From UBA11663 sp036339415 (GTDB taxonomy: Bacteria; Bacteroidota; Bacteroidia; Flavobacteriales_D; Sanyastnellaceae), in assembly GCA_036339415.1 (NCBI GenBank), contig JAYZBB010000046.1, positions 4,967 to 68,966 on the forward strand: a stretch of 64,000 bases of DNA. Reading direction: 5' to 3'. The position numbers and the translations under genes are program-made. The notes beneath the pieces were generated by a model. The model was given only the letters and a program-made list of their open reading frames with translations. It was not told the origin of the DNA and searched no databases. Shown here one piece after another: positions 7,864 to 16,446 of this stretch (its first letter is position 1; each line of letters begins with the position of its first letter).

Positions 7864-8579
7864 GGGTAGCGTTGGGCGATGACTTGATCGCGGTAGGTGA
7901 GGTCGATGCGTTTGTAGTTGCGGAGGTTGCCGCGCTTGACTTGAGCACGGTAAAAGGCCAACAGATTTCGTTTTTTGTGTGCGCAATTGGAGGCGTCACC
8001 CAAAATCACTTCATGGCCAGCCAGTCGAGGATGCAGGATGAGTTCTCCATCCTTGTTCATCGACAATTGGTCGGTCAGTGCATTCCAAAATGCATCGTCC
8101 TTGGTGGCGGTCACAAAGCGAAAGCCCATGTGAGCTTGGGTCTCACGCTGCACATGCATGACAGGAACGTGCGGAGTGAAGTGCGCATCCAAGGGCATTC
8201 GTCGACCAGACTCGTCCAAGTAGTGGTCGTTTCCAGTTTCGCTGACGTGCACGCGCAACACTGGGTGACGTTGCCATACGTCGATGTGTACGGTGCCGTT
8301 CATTTGGGCATACACCTCCGCGCGCTCACAGGCATCCATGTCTGTCAAGTGGGACAGGATGAGCTGGAGGTCCACGTCATTGAGCAGCTCGCCTTCGAGC
8401 CGTGTTGCGCCCAACTGACCCTCAATGCGGTCGGCATCCAAAAAGCCCACCTCCTTCATGTCTTTGACTTGAATGTCCACCTTTTGCACCCGACGGCCTT
8501 CCACTTCGGCTGCGGCAAACCCGAGCATTGCACCAAGTGCGGCAAGGATGAGGGTCGTGCTGAGGATGCGTTGGATCAT
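7860..8579 (-). CDS. ftsQ: Cell division protein FtsQ/DivIB
   Basis: 239 residues, a bitopic inner-membrane protein of the divisome. A single N-terminal membrane segment (about residues 6-25) is followed by a POTRA-like stretch (VQKVDIQVKDMKEVGFLDADRI) and the beta domain (VHIDVWQRHPVLRVHVSE, then LDESGRRMPLD), the usual FtsQ order. The position between murC and ftsA is diagnostic, because the sequence itself is divergent. It starts 4 bases after the murC stop and its own stop overlaps the ftsA start. FtsQ normally recruits FtsB/FtsL in the periplasm. Confidence 0.9.
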   Translation of the reverse strand: MIQRILSTTLILAALGAMLGFAAAEVEGRRVQKVDIQVKDMKEVGFLDADRIEGQLGATRLEGELLNDVDLQLILSHLTDMDACERAEVYAQMNGTVHIDVWQRHPVLRVHVSETGNDHYLDESGRRMPLDAHFTPHVPVMHVQRETQAHMGFRFVTATKDDAFWNALTDQLSMNKDGELILHPRLAGHEVILGDASNCAHKKRNLLAFYRAQVKRGNLRNYKRIDLTYRDQVIAQRYP

Positions 8580-8583
8580 GACT

Positions 8584-10008
8584 TCATTCGAGGCGCGCTT
8601 TCATGTGCTGGAGGGCTTGTGGCACGAGACGATCAATGTCTCCTGCACCTGCCGTGACCAGCACGTCGACAGAGCGTGCCTTCAAGTCACCGAAGATGGA
8701 ATCTGAAGTTGTCAGTTGTGTGTGTGCACCTGAGATGTTATCAAACAGCCATTGTGCATCAACGCCTGGAATGGGTGCCTCTCGTGCCGGGTAAATGGGG
8801 AGCAACAACACCCCATCGGCTTTCCCCAAAACTTGGGCAAATTCCAAGCCAAAATCGCGGGTCCTTGTGTACAAATGTGGCTGAAACACAAGTGTGATTT
8901 CTCGGTTTGGCCAACGAAGCCGCACGGCATCAAGCAAGGCTTGGAGCTCGGTAGGATGATGGGCGTAATCGTCGACATACACGGCGGACGGGTGGTCCAA
9001 ATGCACTTCCATTCTGCGCTTCACGCCTCCGAAACGTTCCACCACGGTTCGGATGGTGTGCCCATCGACACCCGCATGCCAGGCCATGATTGACGCGACC
9101 AGGGCGTTGACGACATTGTGCGCTCCCAAAAGTGCGGGGCGGGCCGTGAACGTGAGTGGCGACATGCCGTCTCCACCGCTTGCGTTGGAGCCAATGTTGA
9201 ATACAGCTTCTTCACCCATCCAAGTGACGTGATGGTCGACCTCGCCTGTGGGTGTTTCACCGGCGCCAATCAGCGCAAACCGTTCAATTTGTGGCTGCGA
9301 AGGCAAGGATGGTTCACTGTCCATCCATGTGAGACCAGCGGGGAGAAGCAGGGTTTTTTGGACTTGCGTTCCAAACTGCTCAAAAGCTTCTCGAAACGCT
9401 TCTCCTGTGCCGTAGATGTCCAGGTGGTCGGGCTCAAGGTTGGTGATGGCTGCGATGGTGGGATGCAGGTGGTGAAAGCTGCGGTCAAATTCGTCGGCTT
9501 CCACAACGTGCCATGAGGCTCCCTTCCGTGAGAGGTGATTGCTTCCCGTGCGAGCGCTGATGCCACCAAGAAAGGCATGGCAACCCGCTTCTGTGGCATC
9601 GAGCATGGCAGCGAGCCAACTGGAGGTCGTGGTTTTGCCATGCGTGCCGGCCACGGCCAGGGTGGGTTGACTTTGAGTGAGTTGACCCAAAAGGGCGGCA
9701 CGCTTGATAGGTGTGATGCCCAACACGTCGAAATGTGTCAAGAGTGGCAAGTCTTGTGGCACTGCTGGCGTCCAAACAACAGTCAAGGTGTCACGCGTCG
9801 CGTTTTGGGCCCAAGCAGGCAAATCCGAAGGCTTGGTGGAATGGGTCACGGTCATGCCTTCCTTTTGAAGTTGCGTCAGCAGGGCGGAAGGGGTCTTATC
9901 GTAGCCACCAACGACGTGGCCCATTTGTTGGAGATGTCTGGCAAGGGCGCTCATGCCTATGCCGCCAAGCCCCAGAAAGAACACATGGGTTGTGTGGATG
10001 GCGGTCAT
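8584..10008 (-). CDS. murC: UDP-N-acetylmuramate--L-alanine ligase MurC
   Basis: Cytoplasmic ATP-dependent ligase adding L-Ala to UDP-MurNAc, the first Mur ligase step. The N-terminal UDP-binding Rossmann motif FFLGLGGIGMSALA, the ATP loop GTHGKTTTSS, the YVDDYAHHPTE block and the C-terminal ligase domain (LVFQPHLYTRT) are all present. The start at 10008 gives MTAIHTTHVFFLG, the expected short lead; an upstream in-frame ATG at 10098 lies in the murG reading region and was rejected. 474 residues, normal for the family. Two bases separate it from the murG stop. Confidence 0.97.
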   Translation of the reverse strand: MTAIHTTHVFFLGLGGIGMSALARHLQQMGHVVGGYDKTPSALLTQLQKEGMTVTHSTKPSDLPAWAQNATRDTLTVVWTPAVPQDLPLLTHFDVLGITPIKRAALLGQLTQSQPTLAVAGTHGKTTTSSWLAAMLDATEAGCHAFLGGISARTGSNHLSRKGASWHVVEADEFDRSFHHLHPTIAAITNLEPDHLDIYGTGEAFREAFEQFGTQVQKTLLLPAGLTWMDSEPSLPSQPQIERFALIGAGETPTGEVDHHVTWMGEEAVFNIGSNASGGDGMSPLTFTARPALLGAHNVVNALVASIMAWHAGVDGHTIRTVVERFGGVKRRMEVHLDHPSAVYVDDYAHHPTELQALLDAVRLRWPNREITLVFQPHLYTRTRDFGLEFAQVLGKADGVLLLPIYPAREAPIPGVDAQWLFDNISGAHTQLTTSDSIFGDLKARSVDVLVTAGAGDIDRLVPQALQHMKARLE

Positions 10009-10010
10009 GG

Positions 10011-11135
10011 TCACACCAATTGTTCCAGTTGATCCACCACAGCGGCAGCGGCATTGGGTCGAGCTGCTTGTTGCATGGCCTTCGCCATGGCTTCGCATTG
10101 CCCGGGATTGTCAAGCAATTCTCTCAGCCTATGGCCGAGTTGCTCACGAACAGATGCATCAGGGAGAAGCAGGGCACCCCCAAGCTCCGTCAGGCTTTGC
10201 GCATTGTGGGTTTGGTGATCTTCGGCCACGTTGGGAGACGGCACAAGGATGGCTGCTTTTCCCACCAGGGCGAGTTCTGCAATGGACATTGCGCCTGCAC
10301 GAGATGCGATGATTGTGGCAGCTTGATAGGCGAGGTCCATGCGGTCGATGAAGCCTGCGCACACAACCCCATCACAGGGATGGGCGTCGAGCCAAGCCTG
10401 ACAGCTTCGGGCATGGCGCCCACCGCATTGCCACAAGACCTGATACCCTCGTTCCGACAGGCGCGGCAGTTTGCCCAAGATGGCTTGCACCGCTTCATTC
10501 ATGGATTGTGCCCCAAGGCTACCACCCATGACAAAGACCACAGGTCGCTCGTCCGTGAATCCCCAATGAGCGAGCGCGGCATGTTGATGTTCAGAGGAGG
10601 TGTTCGCCAAATCGCACACGTGGGACCTCAGTGGATTGCCCGTCAGGACGATTCGATCTTCCGGAAACCAGCGCTCGAGCCCCGGCAATCCCGCACAAAT
10701 GCGGTCGACCCGCTTGGACAGCAGTCGATTGGTGATGCCAGGAAAACTGTTTTGTTCTTGGATGAGTGTGGGGAGACCTTTTCTAACAGCTTGGTCGAGC
10801 AAGGGTCCGCTTGCGAAGCCACCGACGCCCACCACGACTTGGGGGCAGTGTTTTCGCAACAAACGACGTGCTTTCCACAAACTGCTCAAAAGTTTGAAGG
10901 GAAAAGTGAGGTTGCGTGCGCTGGTCAGTTTTCGTTCGATTCCACTGATCCAGAGACCGTCGATGTCGTATCCTGCGGCGGGGACTTTGTCCATTTCCAT
11001 CCGTCCCAAGGCGCCTACAAATCGAACGTCTGCATCCGGGTTGCGACGCTTGATTTCGTCCGCGATGGCAAGGGCGGGGTGGATGTGACCTCCCGTGCCA
11101 CCTCCCGAAATGAGGACGTTGTGAAGGCTGCCCAT
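10011..11135 (-). CDS. murG: Lipid II synthase MurG (GlcNAc transferase)
   Basis: Transfers GlcNAc from UDP-GlcNAc to lipid I on the inner face of the membrane, making lipid II. GT28/GT-B fold: N-terminal ISGGGTGGHIHPALAIADE glycine-rich loop, a GVGGFASGP loop, and the C-terminal VMGGSLGAQSMNE and SRAGAMSIAEL motifs that bind the UDP-sugar. 374 residues. The ATG at 11135 overlaps the ftsW stop by one base (TGATG). Confidence 0.97.
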   Translation of the reverse strand: MGSLHNVLISGGGTGGHIHPALAIADEIKRRNPDADVRFVGALGRMEMDKVPAAGYDIDGLWISGIERKLTSARNLTFPFKLLSSLWKARRLLRKHCPQVVVGVGGFASGPLLDQAVRKGLPTLIQEQNSFPGITNRLLSKRVDRICAGLPGLERWFPEDRIVLTGNPLRSHVCDLANTSSEHQHAALAHWGFTDERPVVFVMGGSLGAQSMNEAVQAILGKLPRLSERGYQVLWQCGGRHARSCQAWLDAHPCDGVVCAGFIDRMDLAYQAATIIASRAGAMSIAELALVGKAAILVPSPNVAEDHQTHNAQSLTELGGALLLPDASVREQLGHRLRELLDNPGQCEAMAKAMQQAARPNAAAAVVDQLEQLV

Positions 11136-12337
11136 CAAGTGAGCGTGTTTCCGTTGTGGGCACCACCAGCTCCGGCGAATTCCTGTTGGACCACGCGCGT
11201 CACGGCCAACATCATGCCGAGAGACAGGCAAGTGAACAGCAAGGAAGTTCCGCCATAGCTAACCAAAGGCAAAGGTTGTCCCGTTGTGGGAAACAGACGT
11301 ACAGACACCCCCATGTTCACGAGCGCTTGAACCGTGATCATCAACCCCAAACCGAGCACCAGGTTTCGGCCAAATGTGGACCGACATTTGATGGCTGTCC
11401 TTGAGGCCCTGAACAACAGAGCGAGGTAGAGCAACACCAGGCCCAATCCACCGATGATGGCGCCCCATTCTTCCACGATGAAGGCGAATATCATGTCAGA
11501 ATAGGGGTGGGGAAGGAAGTTCCGGGAAGTGCCTGAAGCCGGGCCGTGTGGGAACAATCCGCCTTTGTAAATGGCGACCTGTGCCAATTCGATTTGGTAA
11601 TCTTCTTCACTGGTCACCCCCTCTTGCCCGGTTGCAAAGCCGACAAAACTTTCCATCCGATTGGCCCACGTTCCAAAACGAGGCAACGCCTCGGGTGCAG
11701 CCTTGCCTATGCCATACAACCCCGTGATTCCCATGGCGGCGATTCCCGCAATGCGAAACATGTGCTTCCATGGCAATCCTCCAACGAACAGCATGGTCAC
11801 ACAGATGGCCCCCAACATGGCAGCCGTGGAAAAATCAGAAGGCAAGATGAGCAAGCAGATGGCGCCAATGCCGCCCAGGATGGGCATCAACCCTTGCCAA
11901 ACGTCGTCCAAGACATCGGCACGCACTTGCAATTGCCTCGCAACCCAAACCACCAAGGCAAGCTTGGCAAAGTCTGATGTTTGGACGGTCAACCCTATGA
12001 AAGGGAGCTTGATCCACCTGCGAGCGTCGTTGATGTCCGTTCCAAACAGCAGCGTGAACACGAGCGCGGCGATGGCCAAGACAAACAGGACGTTGGCCAA
12101 TTTGCCAAAGTACTTGAAGTGGATGCGATGAACCCCAAACATCACAACCCATCCCCCTGCCAGCAGTCCAATTTGCTTGAACAGGAATTTGGCGCTGTTG
12201 CCATCGGCTTTGTAGGCGAGCGTGCTGATGGCGCTGTACACCGTGACCAAAGAAGCCACGGTCAGCACAAGGGCAATGCCCCAAAGCACGCGGTCGCCTT
12301 CCAACCGCTGACGGATGCCGGCAAGGAGTTCGTTCAT
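11135..12337 (-). CDS. ftsW: Septal peptidoglycan polymerase FtsW (SEDS family)
   Basis: A 400-residue polytopic membrane protein of the SEDS family, the glycosyltransferase that partners FtsI at the septum. Around ten membrane segments are visible. Conserved SEDS landmarks include the ARRWIKLPFIGLTVQTSDFAK stretch (split here by the second membrane block) and the C-terminal TTGQPLPLVSYGGTSLLF segment. It is placed between murD and murG as in the classical dcw order. The C-terminal tail is short. Confidence 0.96.
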   Translation of the reverse strand: MNELLAGIRQRLEGDRVLWGIALVLTVASLVTVYSAISTLAYKADGNSAKFLFKQIGLLAGGWVVMFGVHRIHFKYFGKLANVLFVLAIAALVFTLLFGTDINDARRWIKLPFIGLTVQTSDFAKLALVVWVARQLQVRADVLDDVWQGLMPILGGIGAICLLILPSDFSTAAMLGAICVTMLFVGGLPWKHMFRIAGIAAMGITGLYGIGKAAPEALPRFGTWANRMESFVGFATGQEGVTSEEDYQIELAQVAIYKGGLFPHGPASGTSRNFLPHPYSDMIFAFIVEEWGAIIGGLGLVLLYLALLFRASRTAIKCRSTFGRNLVLGLGLMITVQALVNMGVSVRLFPTTGQPLPLVSYGGTSLLFTCLSLGMMLAVTRVVQQEFAGAGGAHNGNTLT

Positions 12338-12352
12338 CGTTGTTGGCGCAAA

Positions 12353-13753
12353 TCAGAGTTGACGAACGGCAGCCTTGAAGGCGCGTCCACGTTGTTCGTA
12401 GCTGCCAAACAAATCGAAGCTGGCACAGGCGGGTGAAAGCATGGCAGTGTCGCCGGGCGTGCCCAGTTCATAAGCTTTGGCCACAGCTTCTTCTGCGGAG
12501 CTTACATCCCAACTGCTTTCCACAAGCTCGTCGAAGGCAGAATGCAGTTTCGCGTTGTTTTTGCCCATGCAAATGAGGTGCTTCACCTTGTCCCGAACGA
12601 GCGGCACCAATGTGCTGTAGTCGTTGCCTTTGTCGATGCCACCAGCAATCCAAATGACAGGTGCTGTCGCGCATTCGAGCGCGTACCATACGCTGTTCAC
12701 GTTGGTGGCTTTGGAATCGTTGATGAACGTGATGCCGTTCACTTCTTGCACGAATTCAAGTCGGTGTTCGACGCCTTCAAAGCTTTGCAAGCTTTCGCGA
12801 ATGCCTTCTTTGCGCAGATCGAGTACGCGGCCGGTCATGCCGGCTGCCATGGAGTTGAAGAGGTTGTGTTTCCCCTGCACGGCCAGTTTCTGGATGGTCA
12901 TGGAAAATGAATTGAAATGTTGGAGGATGAATTGTGAATTGTCTTGGGAGTCCAAACCGCCGCCGTGTCCATTGTGCATCACCTCGTCAAGGGTGCGTTC
13001 GGCGCTGATGGGCAGCAGTTGGGCGGAAGTGCCGGCTTGATCCAGCATGCGCTGGGTCCAGGGGCAATCCGCATTGTAAATGAGATGATCCGCCTCGGTT
13101 TGAGAGGCGGTGATGCGCCACTTGGACGCGGCGTAATTGGCCATTTCGTAGCCGTAGCGGTCGAGATGGTCGGGGGTGATGTTGAGCAGCAGCCCGATGT
13201 TGGGTCGGAACGTACTCGTTCCGTCAAGTTGGAAGCTGCTCACTTCTAGAACCGTGGCTTGTGCTGGGGCCTCGTTGTGGGTCAAACGCTCCGAGAGTCG
13301 TCGCGCCCAACTTGTGCCAATGTTGCCCACGCAATCGGTGTCCCACCCTTCGTTCCGGAGGAGGTGGTCAATCATGGCTGTCGTGGTGGTTTTTCCATTG
13401 GCACCGGTCACGGCAACCACGGGATTGTTGTGGCCCATGGCGCGATGGGCACGAGAGGCATATTCGATTTCGCTGATGACCTCTCTGCCTTGCGAGATGC
13501 AGGTTTGCACCACAGGCGCTGTGTCTGGAATGCCAGGGCTTTTCACCACCACAGAGGTGTCTTCCCAGCGTTGAGGTTGATGACCACCGACTTCGCATTC
13601 AATGCCCGCACTCTGGAGTTCCGACACGCCCGGACCTTGTCCCTCACCAGCCTCGCTCACGAATGCACGCGCCCCAAGGGACTTCGCCAACAAGGCGGAG
13701 CCCACGCCGCTTTCGCCAGCGCCAAGGATGAGGATGGGTTCTGTGAGGTTCAT
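12353..13753 (-). CDS. murD: UDP-N-acetylmuramoylalanine--D-glutamate ligase MurD
   Basis: Adds D-Glu to UDP-MurNAc-L-Ala in the cytoplasm. The N-terminal ILGAGESGVGSALLAK nucleotide-binding loop, the ATP loop TGANGKTTTT, the SSFQLD and NITPDHLDRYG motifs and the C-terminal FINDSKATNVNSV block are all family hallmarks. 466 residues. It lies 13 bases after mraY and 15 before ftsW, so it is an internal gene of the operon. Confidence 0.97.
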   Translation of the reverse strand: MNLTEPILILGAGESGVGSALLAKSLGARAFVSEAGEGQGPGVSELQSAGIECEVGGHQPQRWEDTSVVVKSPGIPDTAPVVQTCISQGREVISEIEYASRAHRAMGHNNPVVAVTGANGKTTTTAMIDHLLRNEGWDTDCVGNIGTSWARRLSERLTHNEAPAQATVLEVSSFQLDGTSTFRPNIGLLLNITPDHLDRYGYEMANYAASKWRITASQTEADHLIYNADCPWTQRMLDQAGTSAQLLPISAERTLDEVMHNGHGGGLDSQDNSQFILQHFNSFSMTIQKLAVQGKHNLFNSMAAGMTGRVLDLRKEGIRESLQSFEGVEHRLEFVQEVNGITFINDSKATNVNSVWYALECATAPVIWIAGGIDKGNDYSTLVPLVRDKVKHLICMGKNNAKLHSAFDELVESSWDVSSAEEAVAKAYELGTPGDTAMLSPACASFDLFGSYEQRGRAFKAAVRQL

Positions 13754-13766
13754 GGGTTCGAGCGGG

Positions 13767-14957
13767 TCAACGGACTTTCAGGGTGACGATGGTGACGACG
13801 GCGAGGAGGATGCCGACAATCCAAAACCGTGCAGTGATTTTGGACTCGGGCATGTTGAGCTTCTGGTAGTGGTGGTGCAGGGGCGCCATGAGAAACACCC
13901 GACGGCCTTCGCCATATTTCTTTTTGGTGTGGCGGAACCATCCCACTTGAATCACCACACTGAGGTTTTCGATGAGGAAAATGCCGCAGAGCACAGGAAT
14001 CAAGAGTTCCTTGCGAATGGCGATGGCAAACGTGGCAATGATGCCGCCGAGTGCCAACGACCCTGTGTCTCCCATGAATACTTGAGCGGGGAAGGCGTTG
14101 TACCAGAGGAAGGCCACGCAGGCACCCACAAAGGCTGCGATGAACACCACGAGCTCCTCTGAGCCAGGGATGTACATGATGCTGAGGTAATCCGCGATGA
14201 CTGTGTTGGAACTGACGTAGGCAAGCACTGCGAGGGCCATGCCGATGATGGCGCTGGTGCCTGTCGCCAGGCCGTCGATGCCATCCGTGAGGTTGGCGCC
14301 GTTGCTCACGGCAGTTACAATGAGGATGACCAGTGGGATGAAAACAATCCAGACGTATTGCGCAGCATCTTCCACAATCCAAGACAACAGCCAGGCGTAG
14401 TCGAAGTGGTTGTCCTTGATGAATGGGATGGTTGTTGCAGTGGACCGCACGGTGGTCCATGTGTCTTCAAGTGTCAGCTCTTTGATGGCGATGTCGGGGT
14501 GCCAAATCATGGTGGCACCGAGAATCACCCCCATCCCAACTTGACCGATGACCTTGAAGCGTCCTGCCAGCCCTTCTTTGTTCTTCTTGAAAACCTTGAT
14601 GTAGTCGTCGATGAACCCAATGGTCCCGAGCCACAGGGTGCTGAGGATCATCAGTTGAGTGTAGACGTTGGTCAGATCTGCAAACAGGAGGGTGGGCAAA
14701 AGGATGGCGCCGAGAATGATGAGGCCTCCCATGGTGGGGGTGCCTTGCTTGTTCATTTGGCCTTCCAAGCCGAGGTCGCGCACAATCTCTCCAACCTGCA
14801 TCAGCTGCAGCCGCTCGATGATGCGCTTGCCAAACAAAATGCCCACCGTCAGCGAGGTCATCAAGCTCATGCCCGCTCGGAACGAGACAAAGCTGAACAG
14901 GCCGGCGCCCGGCAGGTCGTAGATCTCGCGAAGGTGGGTGAAGAGGTGGTAGAGCAT
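13767..14957 (-). CDS. mraY: Phospho-MurNAc-pentapeptide transferase MraY
   Basis: Integral membrane enzyme transferring phospho-MurNAc-pentapeptide to undecaprenyl phosphate to make lipid I. The KQGTPTMGGLI motif, the Mg-binding FIDDYIKVFKKN loop, the NLTDGIDGLATG segment and MGDTGSLALGG, followed by the LMAPLHHHYQK His-rich loop, are diagnostic. 396 residues with about ten membrane segments. A hydrophilic-flanked insertion (residues about 180-215) is longer than in E. coli MraY (360 aa), as seen in other Bacteroidota. Confidence 0.97.
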   Translation of the reverse strand: MLYHLFTHLREIYDLPGAGLFSFVSFRAGMSLMTSLTVGILFGKRIIERLQLMQVGEIVRDLGLEGQMNKQGTPTMGGLIILGAILLPTLLFADLTNVYTQLMILSTLWLGTIGFIDDYIKVFKKNKEGLAGRFKVIGQVGMGVILGATMIWHPDIAIKELTLEDTWTTVRSTATTIPFIKDNHFDYAWLLSWIVEDAAQYVWIVFIPLVILIVTAVSNGANLTDGIDGLATGTSAIIGMALAVLAYVSSNTVIADYLSIMYIPGSEELVVFIAAFVGACVAFLWYNAFPAQVFMGDTGSLALGGIIATFAIAIRKELLIPVLCGIFLIENLSVVIQVGWFRHTKKKYGEGRRVFLMAPLHHHYQKLNMPESKITARFWIVGILLAVVTIVTLKVR

Positions 14958-14985
14958 GGTGGGATCGAAGGGTGGGGTGTGAGGT

Positions 14986-16446
14986 TCAGGTGGTGGGGGT
15001 GAAGGCTTCTTTCAGTTCGATTCGGTCGTCGAAGGGGAGGCGTTCTCCTTGGATTTCTTGGTAACGTTCATGCCCTTTTCCAGCGACCAGGACGATGTCT
15101 CCTGCTTCGGCAAGGGCTGCAGCCGTGCGAATGGCTTCTCGCCGATCGACGATGCTGAGGCATTTGCGTTTTTCAATGGGATCCAGTCCTTGTTCCATGT
15201 CTTTAAGGATGCTGGCCGGATCCTCACTTCGAGGGTTGTCGCTCGTCAGGATGACCCTGTCTGAGCCGTGAGCGGCGCGTTGGGCCATGGTGGCGCGCTT
15301 GGTCTTGTCGCGGTCGCCTCCGCAGCCCACCACGGTGATCACGTGTTCTCCGCCGGTCCGGACGTGGGAAATGGTCTTCAGGACGTTGTCCAATGCGTCC
15401 GGGGTGTGCGCATAATCGACAATGGCAGTGATGCCATCGCGCGCAGGCACTCGTTCAAATCGCCCTGCGGGTGGCTTCAACAGAGACATTTGCGTCAGGG
15501 CGTTCATCTTGTCAGTACCCAAAAGCTTGGTCACCACATACACAGCCAGGAGATTGCTTGCATTGAACCCACCGACGAGTTGCGAATACAATTCTTGACC
15601 ATCGAGGTGCAGAACGAGGCCAGAGATTTGATTCTCAATCAACCGTGCGCGTTCATCGGCGACACCTTGCACGGCCATTGTGACCACCTTGGCTTTGGTA
15701 TGCTCAACCATGTCTTCTGCGTGGGCGTCGTCTGCATTGACCGCGGCAAAGGCGTTTGACGGAAGCATGTCGAACAACCTTTTTTTGGCCTTGATGTAGC
15801 TGTTGAAGTCCCCGTGGTAGTCGAGGTGTTCGTGGGTGATGTTGGTGAACACGGCGCCTGCGAATTGGGTGCCTGCCATGCGCGATTGGACGATGGCGTG
15901 GGAGCTCGCTTCCATGAACACATGAGTGCACCCTGCATCTGCCATCTCTCTCAAAAGCCCTTGGAGGATCAGGGGGTCGGGTGTGGTATGTGTGGCCTCG
16001 ATGACGCGGTCTACAATGCGGTTCTCCACGGTGCCGAGCATGCCAACTTTACGGTCCAGCAAGCGATAGAGCTGATGCAGCAACGTCACTGTTGTGGTTT
16101 TTCCATTGGTGCCAGTGACTGCCACCACCTTCATGTCTTTTGAAGGATGGTCGTGGAACGCAGCTGCGATGTGTCCAAGGGCCTCGGCGCTGGATTTGAC
16201 CTGAATGACCGTGACGTGTTCAGGTGTGCTTTCTGGCATGCGCTCACAGACGATGCATGCAGCGCCCGAGTCGATGGCCTGATCGATGAATTGGTGGCCA
16301 TCCACCACCGTGCCAGGGATGGCCACGAACAGTCCGAGAGGTTGAACCTTCCGAGAGTCCACTGCAATGTGTTCAACAGCGACATGCGTTGTGCCGCGCA
16401 CCTCCAGGATGCGTGCGTCGTAGAGCAAATCTGAGAGCAGTTTCAC
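14986..16446 (-). CDS. murE: UDP-MurNAc-tripeptide ligase MurE (meso-DAP type)
   Basis: Adds the third amino acid of the stem peptide. The ATP loop VTGTNGKTTTV, the THTTPDPL region and the MEASSHAI motif are present, and the C-terminal TSDNPRSEDP contains DNPR, the signature for meso-diaminopimelate rather than lysine. The wall is therefore of the usual Gram-negative A1-gamma type. 486 residues. The start overlaps the ftsI stop in an ATGA arrangement. Confidence 0.97.
   Translation of the reverse strand: MKLLSDLLYDARILEVRGTTHVAVEHIAVDSRKVQPLGLFVAIPGTVVDGHQFIDQAIDSGAACIVCERMPESTPEHVTVIQVKSSAEALGHIAAAFHDHPSKDMKVVAVTGTNGKTTTVTLLHQLYRLLDRKVGMLGTVENRIVDRVIEATHTTPDPLILQGLLREMADAGCTHVFMEASSHAIVQSRMAGTQFAGAVFTNITHEHLDYHGDFNSYIKAKKRLFDMLPSNAFAAVNADDAHAEDMVEHTKAKVVTMAVQGVADERARLIENQISGLVLHLDGQELYSQLVGGFNASNLLAVYVVTKLLGTDKMNALTQMSLLKPPAGRFERVPARDGITAIVDYAHTPDALDNVLKTISHVRTGGEHVITVVGCGGDRDKTKRATMAQRAAHGSDRVILTSDNPRSEDPASILKDMEQGLDPIEKRKCLSIVDRREAIRTAAALAEAGDIVLVAGKGHERYQEIQGERLPFDDRIELKEAFTPTT

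Noticed and set aside
9735..11258. 507-codon open frame on the plus strand
   Set aside because: Entirely antisense to murC and murG, which have clear motifs; its composition (Cys, His, Gln, Arg rich) is that of a shadow frame.
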